Below are positions 9,017-18,600 of a DNA stretch of 64,000 bases, piece by piece. Below the pieces are notes generated by a model, which was given only the letters and a program-made list of their open reading frames with translations, had not been told where the DNA came from and searched no databases. Numbering within the stretch: position 1 is the first letter of the stretch; each line of letters opens with the position of its first letter. This DNA is from Pseudomonas extremorientalis (GTDB taxonomy: Bacteria > Pseudomonadota > Gammaproteobacteria > Pseudomonadales > Pseudomonadaceae): positions 145,666-209,665 of the forward strand of contig NZ_MDGK01000041.1 of the NCBI RefSeq assembly GCF_001870465.1, read 5' to 3'. The position numbers and the translations under genes are program-made.

Positions 9017-9129
9017 GAAAAAATCAGATAACAAACCCGCGGTGGGCGGGCGCTGTTCAAAGCCCTGCGTGCCTGGCTCGCGGGGCTTTCATGCGCTCGT
9101 TTCACCCTGACACCTGAAAGGGACGCGCC

Positions 9130-9318
9130 ATGTCGATCATCAGCAGCACTTCGCACGCCACCAGCAGCACCTCTACCTTGGGCCTACGCCTGACCGCCGC
9201 CATCGGTGCGTCGATCCTCGGCGCGTGCCTGGTGTATTTCGCCGGCTTCTCGCATATCGAGGCGGTGCACAACGCTGCCCACGATACCCGCCACAGCGCC
9301 GCGTTCCCGTGCCACTGA
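9130..9318 (+). CDS. cbtB: CbtB small cobalt transporter subunit
   Basis: A 62-residue protein with one membrane helix (about residues 17-41, TAAIGASILGACLVYFAGF) followed by a conserved His-rich tail: HNAAHDTRHSAAFPCH. This tail with its final CH is the CbtB family hallmark and probably binds the metal. CbtB with CbtA forms a predicted cobalt importer known mainly from its link to B12 riboswitches. First gene of the rightward operon, with GAAAGGGA just upstream; cbtA follows 11 bp later. Confidence 0.93.
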   Translation: MSIISSTSHATSSTSTLGLRLTAAIGASILGACLVYFAGFSHIEAVHNAAHDTRHSAAFPCH

Positions 9319-9329
9319 GGCTTGCCGAC

Positions 9330-10031
9330 ATGATCAAGCGTATTGCGCAAACCGCAGGTTTCACCGGCCTTCTGGCTGCCCTGTTGCTGACTTTGCTGCA
9401 AAGTTTCTGGGTCGCCCCACTGATTCTGCAGGCGGAGACCTTTGAAAAGGCCCCGGCAGCGGCTGAGCTGCACGCACACGCCGACGGCGCAGCTGCACAT
9501 ACCCATGACGCCGAAGCCTGGGAGCCTGAAGACGGTTGGCAACGCGTGCTGTCCACCACGGGTGGTAACCTGGTGGTCGCCGTTGGCTTCGCCCTGATGC
9601 TGGCCGGCCTGTACACCCTGCGTGCACCGACCCGTACCGCCCAAGGCCTGCTCTGGGGCCTGGCGGGTTATGCGACCTTTGTATTGGCCCCTACCCTGGG
9701 CCTGCCGCCCGAGCTGCCGGGCACCGCCGCCGCTGACCTGGCCGAACGGCAGATCTGGTGGATCGGTACTGCCGCGTCTACTGCAGCCGGTATCGCGCTG
9801 ATCGTGTTCGGTCGCAACTGGCTGCTCAAGGCGCTGGGCGCGGCAATCCTGGTGGTGCCGCACGTGATCGGCGCGCCACAACCGCAAGTGCATTCGATGC
9901 TGGCCCCGGAAGCACTGGAAGCGCAGTTCAAGATTGCTTCGCAGCTGACCAACGTGGCGTTCTGGCTGGCCCTGGGCCTGATCAGCGCCTGGCTGTTCCG
10001 CCGCAACCGTGACGATCGATACTCGGCGTGA
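9330..10031 (+). CDS. cbtA: CbtA cobalt transporter subunit
   Basis: A 233-residue membrane protein with about five to six helices and a His-rich periplasmic-like loop near residues 45-65 (HAHADGAAAHTHDAEA). It belongs to the CbtA family paired with CbtB. I chose the ATG at 9330 because it lies 11 bp after cbtB; the open frame extends upstream through cbtB in another frame without meaning. The end overlaps the GTG of cobE. The likely role is B12-regulated cobalt uptake across the inner membrane. Confidence 0.92.
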   Translation: MIKRIAQTAGFTGLLAALLLTLLQSFWVAPLILQAETFEKAPAAAELHAHADGAAAHTHDAEAWEPEDGWQRVLSTTGGNLVVAVGFALMLAGLYTLRAPTRTAQGLLWGLAGYATFVLAPTLGLPPELPGTAAADLAERQIWWIGTAASTAAGIALIVFGRNWLLKALGAAILVVPHVIGAPQPQVHSMLAPEALEAQFKIASQLTNVAFWLALGLISAWLFRRNRDDRYSA

Positions 10032-10420
10032 AACTGGTCGTCGGCCTGGGCTGCCGGGAGGGCTGTGATATCCACACCCTGCTGGCCTTGTTTGACGCCG
10101 CCCTCGTCGAGGGCGGTATCGAGCGCCACCGTATCACTGCGCTGGCCAGTCTTGATCGCAAACAGGAAGAACCCGGGCTACTGGCCTTGGCCGCGCTGCT
10201 GAACCTGCCGTTGCAATGTTTCAACGCTGAACGACTGGCGATTTATGCCGACCGGCTGAGCCATAAATCGGACGTGGCTTTTGCCCACACCGGCTGTTAC
10301 GGCATCGCCGAAAGCGCCGCCCTGGCCCTGGCCGAACAGCTCGCCAACGCCCCTGCGCGCCTGCTGATCACCCGCCGGAAAACCGTCCAGGCCACCTTTG
10401 CATTGGCGTGCGCCGACTGA
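10028..10420 (+). CDS. cobE: CobE / CbiG C-terminal-like cobalamin biosynthesis protein
   Basis: A 130-residue protein starting at a GTG that overlaps the cbtA stop (GTGA), giving tight coupling. It begins KLVVGLGCREGCD and contains FAHTGCYGIAESAALALA, the conserved features of the CobE/CbiG C-terminal domain. CobE is needed in the aerobic corrin ring pathway; its chemistry is not settled. Standalone small CobE is normal in pseudomonads, whereas CbiG of the anaerobic path is larger. The gap to cobM is 69 bp. Confidence 0.9.
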   Translation: MKLVVGLGCREGCDIHTLLALFDAALVEGGIERHRITALASLDRKQEEPGLLALAALLNLPLQCFNAERLAIYADRLSHKSDVAFAHTGCYGIAESAALALAEQLANAPARLLITRRKTVQATFALACAD

Positions 10421-10489
10421 AAACCCGATAATCGCCCCTTTCGATCATGAGCAGATTTCATGCTCGCCCGTTTTTCATCAGGATTTCCC

Positions 10490-11236
10490 ATGACCGTCTA
10501 CTTCATCGGCGCAGGCCCCGGCGACCCGGAATTGATCACCGTCAAAGGCCAACGGCTGATCCGCAGTTGCCCGGTGATCATCTATGCCGGCTCGCTGGTG
10601 CCGGCGGCGGTACTGGAAGGTCATCAGGCAGAAACGGTGACCAACAGCGCCGAACTGCACCTGGAACAGATCATCGACCTGATCAAGGCCGCCCATGCCA
10701 AGGGCCAGGATGTGGCACGCGTGCACTCCGGAGACCCCAGCCTGTATGGCGCGATCGGCGAGCAGATCCGCCATTTGCGCGAGCTGGGCATCCCGTTCCA
10801 GATCATCCCTGGCGTTACGGCGGTGGCCGCTTGCGCGGCCCTGCTGGAAACCGAGCTGACCCTGCCCGACATTGCCCAGAGTGTGATCCTGACCCGCTAC
10901 GCGGATAAAACCAGGATGCCGGCCGGTGAGGACTTCGACAGCCTGGCGCGACATGGCACCACTATGGCGATTCATCTGGGGGTCAACCACCTGGACAGGA
11001 TCGTCGCCGAACTGCTGCCCCATTATGGCGCGGATTGTCCGGTTGCCGTGGTGCACCGGGCGACGTGGCCCGATCAGGATTGGGCGGTCGGCACCCTCAG
11101 TGACATCGCTGCAAAAGTGGCGACCAAAGGGTTTCGGCGTACGGCGTTGATTGTGGTGGGTCGGGTGTTGGCGAGTGACAGTTTCAGCGAGTCATCGTTG
11201 TATCGGGCGGGGCATGCGCATCTTTATCGACCTTGA
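10490..11236 (+). CDS. cobM: Precorrin-4 C11-methyltransferase
   Basis: A 248-residue SAM-dependent tetrapyrrole methylase. It opens MTVYFIGAGPGDPELITVKG, the glycine-rich signature of the family, and has VHSGDPSLYGA and IPGVTAVAACAALLE, typical of the CobM/CbiF subgroup. It methylates C11 of precorrin-4. The in-frame ATG at 10460 is rejected in favour of 10490, preceded by CAGGA. Last gene of the rightward B12 cluster, with a strong terminator 130 bp downstream. Confidence 0.95.
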   Translation: MTVYFIGAGPGDPELITVKGQRLIRSCPVIIYAGSLVPAAVLEGHQAETVTNSAELHLEQIIDLIKAAHAKGQDVARVHSGDPSLYGAIGEQIRHLRELGIPFQIIPGVTAVAACAALLETELTLPDIAQSVILTRYADKTRMPAGEDFDSLARHGTTMAIHLGVNHLDRIVAELLPHYGADCPVAVVHRATWPDQDWAVGTLSDIAAKVATKGFRRTALIVVGRVLASDSFSESSLYRAGHAHLYRP

Positions 11237-11369
11237 TATTCAACATCACAAAACAGATACAAGTAATTGATTTTATTGAGTAAATTCATTAAAAGAAATC
11301 TGACAGCCCAGCTTTCGCAATGAACACTCAACATTAGATAAATAGCGTAACCTATTGAATTTAAAGCAC

Positions 11370-11402
11370 AAAAAAAACGGCGCTCACGGGGCGCCGTTTT
11401 TT
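11370..11402. terminator. Bidirectional rho-independent terminator
   Basis: AACGGCGC and GCGCCGTT form an 8-bp stem around a 7-base loop, with an A-run (from 11370) on the left and a T-run (to 11402) on the right. It can stop transcripts from cobM rightward and from nfuA leftward; both genes converge on it. Confidence 0.88.
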
Positions 11403-11424
11403 ATGTCCGCAGCGAACGCCTTAC

Positions 11425-12009
11425 TCAGTAGTAGGCGTTTTCTTTCTGCGTGTGGTCGGTCACGTCACGTACGCCCTTGAGCTCCGGAATACGCTCGAGC
11501 AAGGTGCGCTCGATGCCTTCGCGCAGGGTCACGTCCGCCTGGCCACACCCCTGGCAGCCGCCGCCGAACTTGAGCACGGCAATACCGTCTTCAACCACGT
11601 CGATCAGGCTGACCTGGCCGCCGTGGCTGGCCAGACCCGGGTTGATCTCGGTCTGCAGGTAGTAGTTGATACGCTCGTTGACCGGGCTGTCAGCGTTGAC
11701 GTTCGGCACCTTGGCGTTCGGTGCCTTGATGGTCAATTGGCCGCCCATGCGGTCGGTGGCGTAATCGACCACGGCATCGTCAAGGAAAGCTTCGCTGAAG
11801 GAATCGATATAAGCGGTGAAGCTTTTCAGCCCCAGGGCGGTGTCTTCAGGCTTCTCTTCGCCAGGCTTGCAGTAGGCAATGCACGTCTCGGCGTATTGGG
11901 TGCCGGGCTGGGTGATAAAGACGCGGATGCCGATACCCGGGGTGTTCTGCTTGGACAGCAGGTCAGCCAGGTAATCGTGGGCGGCGTCGGTAATGGTTAT
12001 GGCAGTCAT
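11425..12009 (-). CDS. nfuA: Fe-S biogenesis protein NfuA
   Basis: A 194-residue Fe-S cluster carrier with an N-terminal degenerate A-type domain and a C-terminal NifU domain. The cluster-binding CxxC is Cys152 and Cys155 in GGGCQGCGQADVTL. NfuA hands [4Fe-4S] clusters to target enzymes, especially under oxidative or iron stress. Full length for the gammaproteobacterial protein. Monocistronic in appearance, with a terminator just after its stop. Several B12- and sulfur-pathway enzymes in this window are possible clients, but no direct link is visible. Confidence 0.96.
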   Translation of the reverse strand: MTAITITDAAHDYLADLLSKQNTPGIGIRVFITQPGTQYAETCIAYCKPGEEKPEDTALGLKSFTAYIDSFSEAFLDDAVVDYATDRMGGQLTIKAPNAKVPNVNADSPVNERINYYLQTEINPGLASHGGQVSLIDVVEDGIAVLKFGGGCQGCGQADVTLREGIERTLLERIPELKGVRDVTDHTQKENAYY

Positions 12010-12068
12010 GGAAACTCCTCACAGGCTTGCCGGCAGTTTACGCCAAAATATTACGCAGGTACAAAGTC

Positions 12069-13091
12069 CTAGTATTTCTGTCGGGAAAGGACAACCGGAG
12101 CCTCCACGCCAAACCAACGCTTGAGCCTGAGGTATGTAGCCTTTTCCAGCCAGTGATAGCTGTAAAAGGCGCCAGATGCCGTCAGTACAATGCAAACAGG
12201 CAATATCAAGTAGGGGCTTATTCCAGTGTGCCCCACAACCCATCGCCCAGCACACAGCACCAGGTCGTGGAGCAAATACACCGAATAGGAACAATCCCCA
12301 AGCATCTTCATAAAGCGAGAGCCTTGAAAGTAAGGCTCCAGCATCACAAAACTCATCACCAGCATCGCGCTGGGCATCCCCCACTCCAACACGCGCGGTA
12401 CATCGGCCCCCTGGTAAATCGCCGCACAAGCCAGCACGATTCCCAACAACGGCAGCCATGCCCTGGCCCGAAACAGGCCGCGGCGGTACAGCATGCCGAT
12501 CACAACGCCCATCAGGAATTCAAAAACCATGTCCTGACGATAAAAATCGCTGGTCAAGTCGAGCGCAGGACCGATGTAGCACGCGAGAAACAGTAGCACC
12601 GCCACCACCCACAACCGATAGGACGGGGGAACCAACAAGGCGATGGCAAACAGGACATAGAACAGCATCTCGAAGTTCAGGGTCCAGCCGACATTCAGCA
12701 GCGGGTAGACCCCATAACCCCCTGGGTGTTCGGCGCAGAGAAACAGCAGCGACATGAGCGCATGACCCAGTTCGAGATGATCATCTGGAAACATCGAGGG
12801 GACGAGCGCGATTACGACAGCCGTGACCAGGGTATAGAACCAATACGCCGGAACTATCCTGGCCACTCGCATAAGTATGAATTGCCTGGGTGTCAGTGAC
12901 TTGTCAGCGGTCGCCAGGAAAATCACAAGGCCGCTGATGACAAAGAATACGTCGACCCCTATACCGCCCTTATCGGCGAACACGAACTCTAGAGGATTAT
13001 GTGCCTCATAATCGAAAAACGTCCCCATGAAGTGATGCCCCACCACCACCCACGCCGCCAGCGCCCGTAGCGCCTGTACTGAAATCAACAT
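12069..13091 (-). CDS. Membrane acyltransferase (acyltransferase 3 family)
   Basis: A 340-residue protein with about ten hydrophobic segments, opening LISVQALRALAAWVVVGHHF, the OafA/acyltransferase-3 signature with its conserved His, and containing GVDVFFVISGLVIF. No C-terminal SGNH domain is present. Such enzymes acylate lipopolysaccharide, exopolysaccharide or other surface glycans; the substrate here is unknown. The region looks lower in GC than its neighbours cti and nfuA, so recent gain is possible. It stands alone between cti and nfuA on the same strand. Confidence 0.88.
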   Translation of the reverse strand: MLISVQALRALAAWVVVGHHFMGTFFDYEAHNPLEFVFADKGGIGVDVFFVISGLVIFLATADKSLTPRQFILMRVARIVPAYWFYTLVTAVVIALVPSMFPDDHLELGHALMSLLFLCAEHPGGYGVYPLLNVGWTLNFEMLFYVLFAIALLVPPSYRLWVVAVLLFLACYIGPALDLTSDFYRQDMVFEFLMGVVIGMLYRRGLFRARAWLPLLGIVLACAAIYQGADVPRVLEWGMPSAMLVMSFVMLEPYFQGSRFMKMLGDCSYSVYLLHDLVLCAGRWVVGHTGISPYLILPVCIVLTASGAFYSYHWLEKATYLRLKRWFGVEAPVVLSRQKY

Positions 13092-13178
13092 GATCGGAAT
13101 ACCTGTTCCACTCCCGCAAGATAGATATCCGACCGCTTCAGCACCCGCTCAGAGAGATGACTGGATCACTGCCCTTAG

Positions 13179-15470
13179 TTATAGGTTTTCATAGCGGTTC
13201 ATGTCCAATACCCCTTCTTCCACCGGCGTGGTTTCGCGGATGTACTGCGATAAATCATGGAAATACTGCCAGAACAATGGATGACTGCGTCGCACACCCC
13301 ACCGATCCACAATCTCCTCGAAACCCTTGGCATCCTTGGCCTGCTCCATTTCAGCCACGAACTCAGGCACTTCCTGGGCTGGAATATTGAACATGAAGTT
13401 CGGGTAGCTGCTCAGCACACCCGGATAAATCGTCACCGTATCCAGGCCCGGCTGGTAGCGATAAGCCTCCCCCAGCAAAAACGCGACATTACTGTGGGCA
13501 CGATTGCGCAGCATGCTATAGACCACACGTTTGCCACTGGCGGTTTCAACCCGCAGCATCGTCGCTTCAGGCAATTGATCAATCACCTTGAGCCCGGCAG
13601 CTGGGCGTGAGGTCAGGCGGCTCAGGGCCTGCTCCGCATCCTGCAAGGCCGGGTCGATCCCATCGCGGGAACAATAGGCGCCGCTGCAGCGGTTGATCGG
13701 GTCCGGGCTGGCATTCAAATCGCCATAACGGGTGAGCAACTGGTTGGCAAAGTCGCGCTTCGGATCGTTTTCGTTCAGGTGCAGGCCGGTGGGTTTGTCG
13801 TCATCGATTGCCTCGTAATCCAGCCACAGCTTGAGTTTGCCGCTGTTCTGGTACCAATCGTCGAGGAAACCGTCGCGGGAATCGGCCGGCATCAAACGCA
13901 GGAAGTTCTGCTCGGCACCATTGCGGATCAGGTCGAAGTACAGCCGGGTCTGGGCCTGGTGCGACACATTGCCGAACACGTCGAAATTCACCGCCAGTTG
14001 GTAATAGGTGCGCTCCAGCAGTGGATAGTCGAACAGCCACATCGTTTGTGGCACCTCGCCGATCAGACCTTTGTTGACCGCGGCACTGTCGAAGTGGCGG
14101 AAGATGCTCAGCAAGGCATTGTCATTGCCTGCCCACAGGCTCGACCAGCTCGGCGGCGGCAGGTCGGCGTAGCTGTCGCGGCGCAACGCCTCGTATTCGT
14201 TGCGCTTATCGCGGTAGGCCAACCACAGGCTGAGCACGCTGCCCACGTCATCGTTTTGCCCCGGCATGGCCAGCAGCGGCGTGGCCTGGCCACGATAGCG
14301 CGCATCGGTGATGTACAGGTCGTGGTCCGGGTCCTGGAACAGGGTCCAGAAATTGTCGCGGATCACATCCGTGGCGATCTGCCCACGGCACACCGGCCCA
14401 CGGATAAAGGTACGCACGAAGTATTCGGCGTTATCCAGCATGAACTGGTAGCGCGCCTTGGCCGGGATGGCTTCGAAGGTTTCAAAAGGGTTGGCACGGC
14501 GGCCCGGACCGTAGCCCGGCAAGGCGTTGACCTGCCAGTTGCCGGCGTAGAACAGCTCTTTGATGCGGGCCATCTTCCCGGCGCTGAACGGGTACGTAAT
14601 GTGGGTTTTATGCACGATCACGCCCTGCACCGGCCACAGGCGGTAATACACGCGGGTGCCGGGGTCATCATTGGGACGGCGCGTAGCGATCAGGTCAATC
14701 GGTTGGCCACTCGGCGTGCGCGAACGCACCCACTGGAAGAAATGCCCGGGCTCGCCATTCTCGAAGTAGATGTGCGCGAGGAATAAATGCTCGAACAACC
14801 AGCGCGCCACCAGGCTTTCGCGGGCGCCGGGCTGGTTGAACAGGCTTTCCCACTGCTGCACTTGCAGGGCTTCTTTCGCGCTGGGCGCCAGGCCTTGTTC
14901 ATCAATCGGCGCGCCGGAGGCAAGCCAGCGTTGCAGTGTCTGGTACTGCTGGTCCGTCAGGCCAGTGACCGCCAGCGGCATGCCTTCCCTGGGGTGGGCG
15001 CCGGCATAGGCATTGAACTCGCCGGGCATGGCGCACATGTTCTCGCGGTTCAGGCCCAGCACGATGTTTTCGGGCAGCTTGGCGTTGGGTTGCAAGGGCG
15101 CGTTATGCCCCAGCTCCAGCATGCGCGCCATCAGCGCGGCCTGGCTGCCCTGGGCGTCCAGCACCGAATAGAAGCCCTTTTGCTGCCAGGCCTGTTTGCC
15201 GAAGGCGTCATAGAACAAGCGAGTGGTCGGCGTGGCCTGGCTGCGTTCGCCATCGTAGACCGGCACTTTGCTCGCGCCGCGTGCCGCGCCCTCGGCACTG
15301 CCCAGGTTGAGCTGGCAGGCGGAGTCGTAGCAGGCATGGCAAGCCACGCATTTCTCGGTGAAGATCGGTTGAATGTCGCGGGTGTACGAAATCGCCGGGG
15401 CGGCTCCGTCGGCCTGTGCGATGCAGGCGACCAGTGCCAGGACGGCGCTGGTGATGAGGCGAAGTGACAT
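13179..15470 (-). CDS. cti: Cis/trans fatty acid isomerase (c-type cytochrome)
   Basis: A 763-residue periplasmic enzyme with a signal peptide (cleavage near residue 20, IAQADG) and a heme-binding CVACH motif at 41-45. Cti turns cis- into trans-unsaturated fatty acids in membrane phospholipids, a fast response of pseudomonads to solvents and heat. Length and motifs match known Cti proteins. It diverges from metH across 166 bp. Activity is usually governed by substrate access rather than transcription. Confidence 0.95.
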   Translation of the reverse strand: MSLRLITSAVLALVACIAQADGAAPAISYTRDIQPIFTEKCVACHACYDSACQLNLGSAEGAARGASKVPVYDGERSQATPTTRLFYDAFGKQAWQQKGFYSVLDAQGSQAALMARMLELGHNAPLQPNAKLPENIVLGLNRENMCAMPGEFNAYAGAHPREGMPLAVTGLTDQQYQTLQRWLASGAPIDEQGLAPSAKEALQVQQWESLFNQPGARESLVARWLFEHLFLAHIYFENGEPGHFFQWVRSRTPSGQPIDLIATRRPNDDPGTRVYYRLWPVQGVIVHKTHITYPFSAGKMARIKELFYAGNWQVNALPGYGPGRRANPFETFEAIPAKARYQFMLDNAEYFVRTFIRGPVCRGQIATDVIRDNFWTLFQDPDHDLYITDARYRGQATPLLAMPGQNDDVGSVLSLWLAYRDKRNEYEALRRDSYADLPPPSWSSLWAGNDNALLSIFRHFDSAAVNKGLIGEVPQTMWLFDYPLLERTYYQLAVNFDVFGNVSHQAQTRLYFDLIRNGAEQNFLRLMPADSRDGFLDDWYQNSGKLKLWLDYEAIDDDKPTGLHLNENDPKRDFANQLLTRYGDLNASPDPINRCSGAYCSRDGIDPALQDAEQALSRLTSRPAAGLKVIDQLPEATMLRVETASGKRVVYSMLRNRAHSNVAFLLGEAYRYQPGLDTVTIYPGVLSSYPNFMFNIPAQEVPEFVAEMEQAKDAKGFEEIVDRWGVRRSHPLFWQYFHDLSQYIRETTPVEEGVLDMNRYENL

Positions 15471-15573
15471 GTATCCGGTCCCGATTCAATGCGAGCGCTG
15501 AAAAATTGCCGGTGATTCTACCGGGCCATACGCCTCTGCAACATGAGTGATATTCATGTAAAAGCCGCGCATG

Positions 15574-15601
15574 CTGCAAAACCACGCAGGTTTGATATGA
15601 T
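15574..15601 (+). promoter_or_regulatory. Putative extended -10 promoter of metH
   Basis: TGATATGAT gives an extended -10 (TGN then TATGAT at 15596-15601); a weak -35, CTGCAA, is at 15574-15579, 16 bp away. It lies 35 bp before the metH ATG. Confidence 0.45.
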
Positions 15602-15636
15602 CCATGCCCTCCGTAATGCCTGACCAGAGTAGTCCC

Positions 15637-18600
15637 ATGTCCGATCGTAGCGTTCGTCTGCAAGCCCTTCATCAAGCCCTCAAGGAACGTATCCTGATCC
15701 TCGACGGTGGTATGGGCACGATGATCCAGAGCTACAAACTCGAAGAAGAAGACTACCGTGGCAAACGCTTCGCCGACTGGCCGAGCGACGTCAAGGGTAA
15801 CAACGACCTGCTGGTGATCACTCGCCCGGACGTGATCGGCGGCATTGAAAAAGCCTACCTGGATGCCGGTGCCGACATCCTCGAAACCAACACCTTCAAC
15901 GCCACCCGCATCTCCATGGCCGACTACGGTATGGAAGAGCTGGCCTACGAGCTGAACGTAGAAGGCGCACGCCTGGCACGCAAGATCGCCGACGCCAAGA
16001 CCCTGGAGAACCCGGCCAAGCCACGCTTCGTCGCCGGCGTGCTCGGCCCGACCAGTCGGACCTGCTCGTTGTCGCCGGACGTGAACAACCCCGGCTACCG
16101 CAACGTGACCTTCGATGAACTGGTGGAAAACTACACCGAGGCCACCAAAGGCCTGATCGAAGGCGGCGCCGACCTGATCCTGATCGAGACCATCTTCGAC
16201 ACCCTCAACGCCAAGGCCGCGATCTTCGCCGTGCAAGGTGTGTTCGAGGAGCTCAATACCGAACTGCCGATCATGATCTCCGGCACTATCACCGACGCCT
16301 CCGGTCGCACCCTGTCGGGCCAGACCACCGAAGCGTTCTGGAACTCGGTGGCCCACGCCAAGCCGATTTCGGTGGGCCTGAACTGCGCCCTGGGCGCCAG
16401 CGAACTGCGTCCGTACCTGGAAGAGTTGTCGAACAAGGCCAACACCCACGTGTCCGCGCACCCCAACGCCGGCCTGCCCAACGAATTCGGCGAGTACGAC
16501 GAACTGCCTTCGCAAACCGCCAAGGTCATCGAAGAGTTCGCCCAGAGCGGCTTCCTCAATATTGTCGGCGGCTGCTGCGGCACCACGCCAGGCCATATCG
16601 AGGCCATCGCCAAGGCCGTGGCCGGTTATGCGCCACGCGTGATCCCGGACATCCCCAAGGCGTGCCGCCTGTCGGGCCTGGAGCCGTTCACGATTGATCG
16701 CAGTTCGCTGTTCGTCAACGTTGGCGAGCGCACCAACATCACCGGCTCCGCCAAATTCGCCCGGTTGATCCGTGAAGACAACTACACCGAAGCCCTCGAA
16801 GTCGCCCTGCAGCAGGTGGAAGCCGGCGCCCAGGTGATCGACATCAACATGGACGAGGGTATGCTGGATTCGAAGAAGGCCATGGTGACCTTCCTCAACC
16901 TGATTGCCGGTGAGCCGGACATCTCCCGCGTGCCGATCATGATCGACTCCTCCAAGTGGGACGTGATCGAGGCGGGCCTGAAGTGCATCCAGGGCAAGGG
17001 CATCGTCAACTCCATCAGCATGAAGGAAGGCGTCGAGCAGTTCATCCACCATGCCAGGTTGTGCAAGCGCTACGGCGCGGCCGTGGTGGTGATGGCCTTC
17101 GACGAAGCCGGCCAGGCCGACACCGAAGCGCGCAAGAAAGAGATCTGCAAACGCTCCTACGACATCCTGGTGAATGAAGTCGGCTTCCCGCCGGAAGACA
17201 TCATCTTCGACCCGAACATCTTCGCGGTCGCCACCGGTATCGAAGAACACAACAACTACGCCGTCGACTTCATCAACGCCTGCGCATATATCCGTGACGA
17301 ACTGCCCTACGCGCTGACCTCCGGCGGCGTGTCCAACGTGTCGTTCTCGTTCCGTGGCAACAACCCGGTGCGCGAGGCGATCCACTCGGTGTTCCTGCTG
17401 TATGCGATCCGCAGCGGCCTGACCATGGGTATTGTCAACGCCGGCCAACTGGAGATCTACGACCAGATCCCGGTCGAGTTGCGCGACGCCGTGGAAGACG
17501 TGGTGCTCAACCGCACCCCGGACGGCACCGACGCGCTCCTCGCCATCGCCGACAAATACAAGGGCGACGGCAGCGTCAAGGAAGCCGAGACCGAGGAATG
17601 GCGCGGCTGGGACGTGAACAAGCGCCTGGAACACGCCTTGGTCAAGGGCATCACCACGCACATCGTTGAAGACACCGAAGAGTCCCGGCTGTCGTTCGCG
17701 CGTCCGATTGAAGTGATCGAGGGCCCGCTGATGTCCGGCATGAACATCGTCGGCGACCTGTTCGGCGCGGGCAAAATGTTCCTGCCCCAGGTGGTGAAAT
17801 CCGCCCGCGTCATGAAACAGGCCGTGGCCCACTTGATCCCGTTCATCGAGCTGGAAAAAGGCGACAAGCCGGAAGCCAAGGGCAAGATCCTGATGGCCAC
17901 CGTGAAGGGCGACGTGCATGACATCGGCAAGAACATTGTCGGCGTGGTGCTGGGTTGCAACGGCTATGACATCGTCGACCTCGGCGTGATGGTACCGGCG
18001 GAGAAGATCCTGCAGGTGGCCAAGGAGCAGAAATGCGACATCATCGGGCTGTCCGGCCTGATCACCCCGTCCCTGGACGAGATGGTGCACGTGGCCCGCG
18101 AAATGCAGCGCCAGGACTTCCACCTGCCGCTGATGATCGGCGGTGCGACCACCTCCAAGGCGCACACGGCGGTGAAGATCGAGCCCAAGTACAGCAATGA
18201 TGCGGTGGTGTACGTGACCGACGCTTCGCGTGCGGTCGGCGTGGCCACGCAGTTGCTGTCCAAGGAACTCAAGGCCGGCTTTGTCGAGCGCACCCGCGAA
18301 GAGTACGTGGAAGTGCGCGAACGCACGTCCAACCGCAGCGCCCGCACCGAACGCCTGAGCTACCCGGCCGCCATCGCCAAGAAGCCGCAGTTCGACTGGA
18401 GCAGCTACACGCCGGTGGTGCCGACCTTTACCGGCGCCAAGGTGCTGGACAATATCGACCTCAAGGTGCTGGCCGAGTACATCGACTGGACACCGTTCTT
18501 TATCTCCTGGGACCTGGCCGGCAAGTTCCCGCGCATCCTCGAGGATGAAGTGGTCGGTGAAGCCGCGACTGCGCTGTACGCCGATGCCCAGGAAATGCTC

